A DNA stretch of 22,314 nt from Azolla pinnata (lineage: Eukaryota; Streptophyta; Polypodiopsida; Salviniales; Salviniaceae). The notes under the pieces are model-generated. The model was not told the origin of the DNA, searched no databases, and saw only the letters and a program-made list of their open reading frames with translations. Numbering within the stretch: position 1 is the stretch's first letter; each line of letters starts with the position of its first letter. The DNA lies in the NCBI GenBank assembly GCA_037176905.1, contig JBBBWG010004447.1, forward strand, positions 1-22,314. Reading direction: 5' to 3'. Positions 1 to 11,100 of this stretch are shown here, piece by piece. Position numbers and translations under genes: made by a program.

Positions 1-119
1 TGATCGACAAAACAAACATTAGTTGCAATATCTTCAAACCATGCTGAGATCAAAACTAATGAGTTGAATGAGCTTAAATTCATTCTATAACAACAACAAT
101 AATGATACTTATTATTATT

Positions 120-990
120 ATTATGGGAAAATTACCATAAAACACCTAACAATGTTAAAGATTACATTTTAACGCCTACTAAAATTATAAATGATAAAAT
201 CAACATCCAAACTTACTACTACAATTTCTTAATTGGTGTTCACGCTAATGAAGCCATAATCTTGATCGCCCCCGACACAATTAGGCCAATCATCTCAATC
301 GCCTAATGTATTACTGACTATGTAATATAGTTGGAGCATTCTCAAAGAAGTTGCTCCGTTATCGATTAACCTTGATTTGGCAGGACCCTAACATTTTAGC
401 GACCCTAACCTCTGATAATTACATCAGATGCGATCCAGATTATGACTTCATTAGCGCAACCGTCGATTAAGAAATAATGGCAGTACGACCACGCGTTAAT
501 TAGTAAGTTTTAATCCGAGTAGGCGTTGTTAAAATGTAACTCATAATGTTGTCAGGCCAATTCTCCCTGCTACTTTTGCTATTATTGCTAGGAATTTCTT
601 CACTGACTGAGGTTACGGCTTCGAATCCTGTAGAGGGAGCCCTCGAGCCAGAGCCCGAGCAACTTCCACGATCGATTAAGCCTCGATTCCTAATTTTAGT
701 GGCCCTAACCGCCGATAAGCAGATCGGGTGCAAATCTCAGATTATGTCATGATTAGCGCAAAGGCCGCGATCGGGAAATAAAACAGCAAGACGAAGGCCT
801 TAAATCTGCAGGCTCTAATTTTAGCAGGCGTCAGAATGCAGTTTATCATAATGTATTTGTTAGAGGCTAATTCTCCCTCTGATTAGTAATGTTAATTATA
901 ATTAGTGGGAATTTTCCTTTTCACTGAGCGAGGTCGCGGTTCGAATCCTGCAGACGGACTCAGAGAGGGAGCCTCGAGCCACAGCTTCCA
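120..990. repeat. Inverted-plus-tandem repeat: three diverged copies of a 220-320 bp unit
   Basis: Copy A (about 125-338) is the reverse complement of copy B (about 352-662). Anchors are cgctaatgaag at 243-253 against cttcattagcg at 446-456, and the attacattttaacgcctac block at 161-179 against gtaggcg..ttaaaatgtaac at 519-540. The centre holds a 6-bp hairpin, ggagca at 333-338 and tgctcc at 352-357. Copy C (about 665-990) repeats copy B directly, with atcgattaag, attagcgcaa, ctaattctccct, ttcgaatcctg and gagggagcc in the same order and an offset growing from about 302 to 331 bp. The copies are clearly diverged. It could be a foldback/MITE-type insertion followed by tandem duplication. I see no open reading frame of note inside it. 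Confidence 0.75.
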
Positions 991-1473
991 GCGCACCGAC
1001 TTCCTGCAGATCCTCGCGCAAATCCGTTGTCAAGCGGCTGCTTTGCTGCCGATCAAGGCCTCCTTTCCTTCTTCCCCGGTTTTCAATTCCCTGCTCTCCT
1101 CGTTGTTGCCGTCCCGCTCTCTGGATGATGGCTCAGATCTCGTAGCAAGATCTTTCTGCACCGGCATCCGCTGCCCTTGAGGTGTTTCTTGGGGTTCAGT
1201 GTCCGTTGGCCGAGATTGGGGGGGGGGCGGGGGATTTCGGCTTTGCTTTCCAGGTGTCAGTCAGAGAGCAGAATGCCTTAAGGGGGGCTTGCAGCAGTGG
1301 TGTTCATGCTATAAAGTTGTTAAAGCAATGCAGATTGATGTAGAATCGTTGTGGAAGCACCCTAATGTAGAGGCTGGCCTGTGCCGAGCTTCTCCATCAT
1401 GGTATAGAGATGGAGGTTTACACACATCACGGTCTTGTATGTCTATGTGAGGACCCTAAACCATATTTAAGGA
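940..1473 (+). promoter_or_regulatory. Probable promoter / 5' leader of VPS50
   Basis: Base composition becomes GC-richer here than in the flanks. A pyrimidine-rich stretch at about 1058-1120 resembles the Y-patch found near plant transcription starts. I cannot place the start of transcription and see no convincing TATA box in the proper position. A G10-C-G5 run lies at 1218-1233. A good acceptor-like tract (tttgctttccag, ending at 1253) hints at a 5'-UTR intron, but its donor is not clear. Several upstream AUGs lie in 1273-1412. Confidence 0.45.
1328..1450 (+). other. Upstream ORF, 40 codons, in the leader
   Basis: ATG at 1328 (G at -3, C at +4) opens 40 codons and ends at TGA 1448-1450, 24 bases before the VPS50 start. 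It is in a different frame from the main ORF. The peptide begins MQIDVESLWKHPN and ends RSCMSM. I recognise no family. If it is in the transcript it could lower translation of the main ORF. It may also be a chance ORF. Confidence 0.35.
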
Positions 1474-1556
1474 ATGGATCTTATGAACCTGGGTGGGAAG
1501 TTTCTGCAGTCAGTAAGGTCAGGAAAGGCCCTTACTATCACTCCATTTGCACCTGA
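1410..1556 (+). other. Upstream ORF, 48 codons, overlapping the VPS50 start
   Basis: ATG at 1410 has G at -3 and G at +4. It runs 48 codons to TGA at 1554-1556, past the main ATG at 1474 and in another frame. The peptide begins MEVYTHHGLVCLCEDPKPYL. It matches nothing I know, and the real frame of exon 1 is set by similarity to syndetins. An overlapping uORF prevents simple reinitiation at 1474, so its presence matters if transcription starts upstream of 1410. Confidence 0.35.
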
Positions 1557-2172
1557 AAAGCCCGAGGTAACAAACAGCCGGGGGATTTTCGACAAAAATT
1601 AATTCTTGCAATCGAGGATTTCTATTGAAAATGTTGATTTTTCTGGTTTTGAATGAAGCATTGAATGGATGAATATATCGATGCGTGTCTTTTCAAACTG
1701 AATTATGTGTATATGTGTGTGCATGTCAGCATATGTATATATATGCACGTCTGTGTGTGAATCTTTTGAATCTGAAAAGCTGAAGCTATCAAAAAACTAG
1801 AAACACATTCTCCTTCCTCCCAATCAGTTTAAAATCATGTCTGGCGTTTGAATCAATTTGTGCATGGATGTATGTGTGTACGTTTGTATGTCTATTTATG
1901 CATGCATTACAATTTTGCATGTGTGAATGAATGAATGTGTGTGAGAATGTCTGCATTCAGAAAACCTAAAATAGGAGTTTCAAAGGTAATATTGGATCAT
2001 GCAGGTTCCAGCACGAGCTGCTGCAGCCGCGGCAGTTGCTCGAACAATCGCTGGTCTCCCTCCACACGAGCGATTGAATATTCCATCTACCTTGGGAGGA
2101 TCTTTATCTGTTTATGGTGGTAGAGCTCATGGAGAGAAACCCGAGGAGCTTGAAGCTGAATTTTATGAGCAA
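1474..2172 (+). other. VPS50: Exons 1-2: N-terminal leader (residues 1-87)
   Basis: Exon 1 (1474-1566) encodes 31 residues beginning MDLMNLGGKFLQSVRSGKAL and ending EKPE, followed by gtaaca. Exon 2 (2005-2172) follows a tgcag acceptor and encodes a run of six alanines (36-41), then LAGLP-like IAGLPPHERL and an acidic ELEAEFYEQ end. The pattern of a hydrophobic/basic start, a PE-V-P-A-R junction, an Ala run and an acidic FYE end matches plant syndetin N-termini as I remember them. The Arabidopsis protein has extra residues before the MDL methionine. Here a stop at 1468-1470 excludes such an extension unless an upstream exon joins in another way. Confidence 0.88.
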
Positions 2173-5100
2173 GCAAGTTAACACTATTCATTCATATCTC
2201 AAGCTTTCTGGGTGATATATGTAGTTATTCCAGAGGTTTAGTTGAACTTGTTTGTCCTAGTGTCACGACTTTTCTGATAACCTATTGTGTAAACACTGTA
2301 AATGTCAATCAAATTGATCTCTTGACTGTAGATCTTGGTATCATCTTCTGTACCAATGACAGCTTAGCTCTAGATCTATATAGCAGATTGCTGTAGTGAT
2401 AAGTGGCCATGGAGGTGCTTACACCACAAAGTTTAGCTGTGAAGCCTTATTTGGAGTTATCCACTATTAATACATGCGTTGGTAATATTCTGTATAGCCT
2501 GCTTTGGATCATTTTTGTTGCCAATGTGTGTTTGAGTTTGTTTTCTGTTTCATATTGTTTGATCTTAAACAAGAATGTAAAAATAGTCATGCGAACATCC
2601 CAAAAGAAAATGTGTGGATGATTTGATCCTATAGGTGGGTCAAGCCCACTTGTTCATCCACGACTTCAATATTCTTGATCTCTTTCAGAACATTGATCAT
2701 TGAGGGTATTTGTTTTTTCTGCATTCCCATAAATTCTGTCATTCCATTCCGAGGAAATTTCTATTTGTGTTCAGTAAAACAAAGAGAAAAACTCATCCTG
2801 TAACAATGTTCATGGTTGTTGCAGGATTTTGATCCTGTAAGATACATGCTGGAAAATTTGCCTGCAGAAAATGTGGATAAAGCATACTTTGAAGGGAAGG
2901 TAAGACAATAATCTGCTATGGGTACACATTTGCTTAGTTATCCATAAACGCATATTTTAATGCCGTGAGATGGGTATATCAGGTTACACAAAGATTACTT
3001 CAGCTTGATTTCAATACAGAAACTCTTTCTCACAAAGTCATGGATCACCACGAGGAGATGGGTATGTCACCTTAATATATTGTTTTTCCCATAATTTAAT
3101 GAAGTTATATGCTTTTGTTTTCCCTCGCTTCATCAAAACTCATATTTCATGGGATGATATTCTTTTGAGACCATGCATTTCTGGGTAATCAAGGAAAGTT
3201 ATATGGGTGATTAGACTCTATGGCATGCTTGTAAAATGGTCCTTCAAGAAAATTCAATTCAGTTTGTACAGAATGGATTAAAGTCTACGTAGAAACGAAG
3301 TCAACAGTATTATGCTAGCGCTCCTTTCTGACTTTTCTATGATTACAAACATTAGGATGATTAAAAATTGATGCATCGGAAAAGACCACACAAGTAGCAG
3401 GTATACCGGGATATATAATATCGTCAATTGATATAAAATTCCCAGAAAAGGAATCAGATGCACATTCCAAACTGGAAGCATCCATATTATGGTTTGTGCT
3501 AGAAATAAAGTCCGCCTAGCTTTTCCATGCCTCCAGAAAGTGTTGCCTCTTAAATTAGGACAGGCAGACTTGTTTATCATCCAATTCAAATTCTAGCCAG
3601 CAACCTTATCTTACACTTGGTGTCACTTTCCTCATTTGGTGAATGTTTATGCAGAATTTATTGTTCTTTCTAATATTAGCTCTGTAAACTTACAAATTTC
3701 TAGAAACTATGGGAGGAATTTTTTGAATCGTACATAATTTATGTAATCCTATTTAAATTGGGCTTGACGAACTAAAGCATGTGATGATTAATCATAAGTT
3801 CTTGATGATTTATCATAAGTTCTTTATGAGTTGGGACAATTCTCTGCATTAGTTTGTTTTTCTTGAGATAGCATGAAGTGTTTTGTGGTCAACAGGTTTG
3901 GTTTATTCTTCAATGTGTGGTTTGTTGTTAATGATGGAAAACATCTTGTAAAAGTTCTCCTGTAAACTTAGAATCTCTAGTGCTCACATACTAGCTGGCA
4001 TTCCAAACATTACAGGAGAAAATTTCAGCTTCTTGATTTATTTATCTTGATTTTTTGTGGTAAATTGTTAGAACTCAACCCTAATCAATAAACAAAGAAA
4101 AGGAAATAAAGAAGGAGAAGGTTAGACAGAGGGTCTAGAATTCTCTAGACTACCTCCTAGCAATGGTGAGAGATAGAAACACACGTCCTGTACCCTCACG
4201 GGTCGTACATTGCTTACTGAGAAGACTTGTGAGATTTTCAACGAGAGCCTTGTCACCAGCAAAGTTTTCACCTCTTGTGGAAGGTCCCCCCCATAGGAGG
4301 TAGCTAGCTTCCTTATATAGTGCTAAATCCAAGGTTCTTGTCTTGTTCAAATTCGACTGTTTCACATGAAGTGGCCAACTAACTGGACATTTTATCCCTC
4401 TTTATAATGTGAATCAAACTGTACAAAATTACCATAAAGTTGCTCAAAACTATGGTAAAACTGAATTATGATCAGGTATTGACATGCCCATACACCTTGA
4501 TGATTGAGTGGAGTATTGTTTTTGTATATGGTGTTCAAAATTCTTGTATCTGTGCTTTTTCTTCTTAATTGCTTTAGTGATTTCAGGCTGTCCAAAATTG
4601 AATGTAATCTTAAAATTTGAAGAATCCTGTTTTCATATATAACTTTTTGGATAGTGAAGGGTATGCAGTTAGTTATGGAGCTGGAGAAGGATTTGCAGGT
4701 GACCAACATTATCTGTAAGGTATAGTTCTTTTAGTGCATAAAACATTTCGATGCATCATTAATGTTCTATAAATTTTCCCATAAATTGTTGCTATGATGT
4801 CTGCATTTGCTTATGATTATTTGGTTATTGATTAGAATTGACATGCCAAATTAAGTTGTTTCCATGGGTCATAGACATCACTGTACAAAAGGGGACAATA
4901 CTGGATTCATTTACTGGGTGAGTTTTCCTAGTATATGGAACATCATGAGGAGCCTTGAAAGCCTTACACTTTCCAATAAATTTCTACCTTTGTACCTTCC
5001 TTATGCCAATGAAGCCTGCATTTATTTTGCCCCTTCTAACAGTATTGAGGTGCTAAGTTACTTTATGTCTAAGTTTGTAGACGTCATTAGACAAAAGAGC

Positions 5101-8100
5101 ACTTTTAACATTAAGAGTAATGCTTGGCTTGGGGCGGAACAGTTTGGGGGGTATTGGATGTGGTATAGTGGCTTTGTATGAAGGTAGCAGCATTAGTATG
5201 TATTTGATAGGGGAAAGTTAGAATCCTGGTTATTAGGTACCTTGCAAGTCCAGGAAGAAAACAAGGACCGTTTAAAATGGGAATTTGTGGCTGTAGTTAC
5301 ATTGTGAGGACTCTGGAGATCTAGATGCAAATTTATATTTCAAGATATATAAGAGCCTGCAGTTGTGCTAATAAAGGCTATATGGAATGATCTTGTGCAC
5401 ACTTGAAAGGTGAGTGGAGTTCCATTTAAAAAACTTCAGAATGATGTAGGAAGCAATAGAGTTTGTTCCGAAACACTTGGAAAAACATCTATATCTATGA
5501 AAGTTCACAGGGGGTTTATTCTGGAATTATAAAGCTCCGGTTTTCTCACCAAGTTTATGAACAGCTACATGATGGATATTGAGGCAATTCATGGATATAG
5601 GCATTTAGTTTCTAATCTGATCTGTCTGATGACTATATGATAGAAAAATTCCTTGTGCATTTTATGTCAATTAATACAAAGTTGTATCTTGTTTAAAAGA
5701 AAAATCAACACAAGATTGTTCCTCTCAATGAGGTTTAGATTCTTATATTGAAGCAGTCGAGGCCAACTAAACTAACTTTTTCATTCACTTGTGCATGGAA
5801 AATTCATTTGAAGCAGAATGGCTCCTCCTAATATCGTTTACTGATGATTTGCTCAGTATTATTTCTATTAACTTCAAGCAACTCATTGATGTCAAGTTTT
5901 TTTGCTTAATTGAAGTTATATTTTCGTTATTTGAAGTTGGTAACTCCCCACAATAGTTGATATGGATAATCTAATGATGTGAATAGTTGTTATTTTGAGA
6001 ACTTTAATGATCTATTATTATTATCACAGAATGGAAGGAGGCATCTGTCATCTGCAACTTTTGAAGTTTCACAAAATTTGCTTGTAACATCCAATGTAAA
6101 GAAGAAACAATTTCTACTGGTACGACTGACATCTATATAAAATTACATAAAATGACAACATGTTTATTTCTCTTTAACAATTTCTCTAGTACTTTTTTCT
6201 TTTTGCCATTACATTAAGATATGAACCTTTTTCTGGTATAAGTTTGTAAAATGTGTAAAGAAAATTGTTTAGATATGTGAGTATGATCTTGAAAGGCTTG
6301 TTGTAGAGCTGAACGAAAATTGATGCTAAAAGAGAACCAATGAGGGTTCTAACAAATGTTGCCAGGTCCATATTCTTCAATTTAACTTCCAACTTGGGAC
6401 CTAGTAAATCTGATTATTAATGTATACGAGTGCCACTTGTGCTTGGAATTCTTCATATGCCATATTTCATCAAAGATGATGAAATTTGAAGGAAATTTTG
6501 AAGAGAAGAAGAGATAGAGATGACGAGAAACTCATGATATGAAATACAGGAAGGAAGAGATAGAGATGATGAGAAACTCATGATATGAAATACAGGAAGA
6601 AAGAACGTAAGGAGTATACCACATAAAAACACATGTTGAAATTTGTGATGGACATTACAGAATATCACATTTCAAATGCCATGATTACATGGCCTGTGTT
6701 ATATCTTGGATATTGAAGTTTGAATTGTTGATGCTTAATTGGGCTACCAAATAAAACAGATGTAAAGTCCTATTAAGATGAACATCCTAACTTTGGCTCT
6801 GAATTCTCTGCAAAAGTTTGGTAGGTCCAAGTTGTATAAAATGCTTTTTGAATGTCAGATATATGTTTTACTTTTATTCAGCAGGTAATGACATGATGGT
6901 CCTTAAAACTTACCTTATGAGCATTCTTAAGTGCTCTAGTGAAAACCACTGCTGCATTAATGGAAGCTCATTGCTGCATAAGAAAACCATAGTGTGAACT
7001 GTTTGCTAAATCTTTTCTGCATTAAAAGTTTGGTGTGCAATTTGCTTGAGGAGGAGATACAAAAAAGGAGAAAATCTCTTTGATGATGATGCTGTTGAAT
7101 ATGTGATATGCATGGTTACATACCCAAAAGGAAGCAAAATTGAATGAAAGAAGTGGATATTGTGCATACTAAATTCTATGTGTTGTCACATTCTTGTTTC
7201 AGATTTGCTAGAGGAGTTCTTTTGTTTGCTAGTGCTATCTCAATTCCCCGTTTAATCAGCTTTCCTACACAGGGTATTTTACCACTTTTAATCAAGATAC
7301 AACATGTAAGTGATATCAAGTCACGGTTGGAAAGCATAGTTGAAGAAGGAGATTATGCCAAAGTGAGTTGCTGAAATTCAATATATGATCTTCTTTTTCT
7401 TGGTTTAAGTGTGTGTAGCAAACTTTTATATTGTTATCTGCACACTCATTCTATTTGCAGGCCTTACGAATGTGCTCTGTTTGCATGCAAATTATGGATG
7501 GTTGTACTGGACTTACAGCAATTGCAGATATGCACCTCGGCATTGAGGTAATGAAAGTTCTTGGGTCATGGAAATTTTGACGGTACTGTTCAAAAGTTCT
7601 ATGCATTCATGCAACAGTAAGTAGCTTACAAGTTAAAACAAAAATAGGCTGTGGGAAACTGCCAACACTGTTATCATTGCAGTGCAGGGAAAGCAGAAAT
7701 GAACGTTGTCCAGACGAAGTCCAGGAATGATAAGAAAAAATATGAAGAATGAAAAATATATGAATATCTCAAATGAGGCTGAAATATGCTATTGAATTCT
7801 GAATTTTTTCTCGCCTTCATAAATAGCAAGCCCGAACAAATTCGCAAGGTGTAAAAATGAAACTAAATTTACAATGATTGAAGAAATCTGTAATTAACCC
7901 AATCAGATTCACAAGACCAAGAGACTAAAATATCGGGCTTTGAAAGATCTCCAATGTGGGCCAATCCAACATGGAGATGTCGTAAGTGAGGAAAGTACCT
8001 ATGGTCATGGCGTTAAATTCTGCTGATGAGCTTGTGTGGTTGTATTGTTGTCTTGCAACAACTGATCCCTACACCTTATTGGATGAGCCAGTGTCTGCAC

Positions 8101-11100
8101 TTTGTTACAAAAAAACAGCATAATGACAAGCACAGTGTTTTCTCAATTCCGTCTTGTCTGGGCATATGAACCTATTTTGATCTCAAATTGAGGTCAAATC
8201 CATATAACAAAGTGTGTGACTCTTTGATCTTGTGCTATGTAATAGAAATAGAATTATACTACCATCTTTTAAGAGGATAAACCGATCTATAAGATCAAAA
8301 CAAGGAAATATATCTCTCAATTATTTGATGTCTGAAACAAGAATAGATATAGCTACAAATAAGTTTTGAAATAGTTACATCCCTAATAACACAGTATCTT
8401 GTGCTTAATTGAATGAAGCCTTTTTGCCTTCACCAAAATCTCCACCATGGGCCACTAATGGATGGAAAAATCTCCGAAACAAGAGAGGTGCCTTTGATGT
8501 GTCATGAAGAAGGCCAAAATATCCTATAAGTCCAAATGAAAGATTGCATCTTGCATTGTTGTCTCTTCTTTGAGCGAACAAACCAAAACAGGTGTAATTA
8601 ACTATAATAAAAATAGTGAATTACGAAATACACATCATCTTATGTACACATTCAAGGTCTCAACTCATGGAAATTGAATCCTTTGTCCTTGGACCAACAT
8701 GGAATTAAGTAATGCAACCTCTTGGCTTGGTTAGGATCTCTCTTCTGCAGCCTTTGATCAAATTATGGCATTAAATGATGTGATGGAGCTACAGAAATTC
8801 GTGATGGTTTTTCGTGGATATGTCTTTTGGTTATATTGTTGTCCTCAACAACTTCTCCTTGTGTCTCTTGAGTTCTAGCTAGAACAATCCTAACCTTCAT
8901 TGGTATTCCTATTTCACTGTCTTACATTGAGGGAGAGTTTATTTTGACACACAACTTTATATTGGTCTTTTATCAAATCATTATATTTTTTAGAGTAAAG
9001 GAGTTGTTACTTGTAAGTGATTGAAAGACATGTCCGAATTCCATTATTAAGTTTTGCCCAACATTATATTTGACTTTTGATATGCACATGTTTTCTTGGG
9101 GTTCTAGATCCTTCTTAATACATTCTAATGTTTGTGGAGGTGAAAATATCCTGTAGGAATGGCTACAAAAGACAATGGAGAAGGTTGATCGTGTTTTACT
9201 TGAAGTTTGTCAGAGTTTTGAAGCTGAAAAGTATAAAATGGTGAGTCAATGTTGTACGACAGTTGTCATCGTAAAATATGGTTCTTCCTCTATTCATATA
9301 AATCAGGCTTTTATGTGAGGTTGATTGGATTGCTTTAAATTTCAGGTAATTGACGCATATGCAATGATAGATGATGGGGGCTTGGGTGAAAAGGTTCAGA
9401 ACTGTTTTGTGCAGATTGTTGTGTTAGAAACGCATGCAGTATTGAAAAATGTGCTCAATGAGGTATACCAACCACAGCTTTGGATATATAGTCTTATTCT
9501 AGTGAGAATCACATGTTACACTTTGAAATGTTTATGGGACATGGGGGGAATCCTGCTCAGTATGAAAGAAAGAATATACTGATATCTCTTATGAGGATAA
9601 AATGGCTAATAGGAGTAAAATATTGATCATTATCATAGTTTTTTAGAAAAACAAACTAGAGTATGTCTAGCTAGAAATAAAAATAACTAAAATAAGAAAA
9701 GAATCATGTTATCTACAGTCAAGGTTTTTAACTCATAGTGCCAGAAACGTTTTCTGTTGGAAGATCTCCAACATAGGCCATGGAATGTCATAAACTTTTT
9801 TTTAGTAAGTTTAGGTGGGCATGCAGCGAGGCATTTCTTTAGACATTATTTTGATGTGCAGCATAATCTGGCTTGTGAATACTGTTCCATTTCCTCCTTC
9901 CTTTTATTGTTTCAGCTTTGGTTGCATGTCTCTCTTCAGTTTTTAAACTGGATCTGGCTTTTGCTTTCTGTGAGCTTATTCCTCAGCATAATGTCATTCT
10001 CTATATTTGTTAATATTCTCAAGAGGAAAACCTCTATAAACATGAGGATTGACTCAGTAGAAAGAGGAGCCTCCTGCTGAGGCAATCATGAAGATCTAGC
10101 TGGAGATAATTTACACCCAAAAGGGCAATATGTTGCAATATGTTACACCCAATGAAATTAAAAATGCTGGCAACATGGCCCTTTTTACATATATCAAAGC
10201 AGAGGGATACGATGGCAATATGATCCATCTAAACGGCTATTTCCAGCTTTCTATTTCCACCACTGAGGGCAACAATAATCAAGTTGAAGCATTGTGATTC
10301 TTACTTGGAATCCTCGACATGTAACTTGTGCTATGTATTTCAATCACCAAATTTGGTGAACTGCTAATTAATGAAAGGATCAATTGTTTTGATAATCATG
10401 TTTGGTTGAAGTGGAAGTGCATGAATTCATGATGTGAGTAGTAGTGGTGGTTAACCAAGGTTGCACAGTAACATTTTTGGCCCGGTGGTGCCCAGTGCTA
10501 GACTCATTTCATTTCTCAATCTGCTGCTCTTTTGGCCCTCTTTCATTTTGGGTATTATATTAGAGAAATGAATTCTGAGAGATGTGAAATCATATCTATG
10601 AGTTTGGCCAGTCTAAGATGATGGATCACTTTTGTGTAGAAGCTTGCAATATGCTATCTTGTTTAAAATAGTAAGACTAGAGATATGGGTATTCATGAAT
10701 AAGTCATACCAAATAGACAAATTTGATCACTTGCTCATCTCTATATGTTGTTGCATTACTATTTTGTGAAGAGTTTACTATCTGTATGGAAACGCCAGAA
10801 TGGGATGTCAAACTCACTAGAATTGGTGTTGTCAATCTAGATCTTTTTGTTTCTGATTCCTGTATGTTAATATCTACACTTTTTTATTCTGTTACTCTTT
10901 TTCTCAGGGAGAAGATCCAGCAATATCCCAGATAAAATGCAGGTAGATCACTTTGTAAATAATGTCCGCTACATAGTCTGATTTCTGTATGATATATGGT
11001 TCTGCCTTGGTGACCTTTAAATGCTCCTGATTTCAGATTCAATTTTCAGACTAACGTCTGGTTTACATATGTGTCATCAATTTTTGATCAAGTCAGTCTG

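Larger units (their letters stand above)
3062..4654 (+). other. Intron 4
   Basis: 1593 bp from gtatgt to ggatag. It contains a 21-bp two-copy tandem duplication (3782-3823) and an LTR-like block at about 4060-4400, both listed separately. A 103-codon open stretch on the minus strand (3278-3589) has no recognisable motif. Confidence 0.8.

Noticed and set aside
930..960. Possible tRNA gene at the ggttcgaatcc word
   Set aside because: The T-stem does not pair, and no acceptor stem, anticodon arm or A-box of the right spacing is visible.
905..1180. 91-codon open stretch upstream of the gene
   Set aside because: No family similarity, overlaps the repeat copy C and the pyrimidine-rich leader, and the composition is not gene-like. 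Treated as chance.
3278..3589. 103-codon minus-strand open stretch in intron 4
   Set aside because: Hydrophobic, no motif in any frame that I can match, and wholly intronic.
4663..4668. Alternative exon 5 acceptor at atgcag
   Set aside because: Using it leaves a frame that loses the conserved VKG.QLV..LEKDL stretch. The upstream ggatag acceptor restores it.
4864..5181. 105-codon plus-strand open stretch in intron 5
   Set aside because: No recognisable domain, lacks links to any neighbour exon, and the flanking exons join correctly without it.
9757..10080. 107-codon open stretch in intron 10
   Set aside because: Low-complexity hydrophobic translation of T-rich DNA. It starts inside a repeat block.
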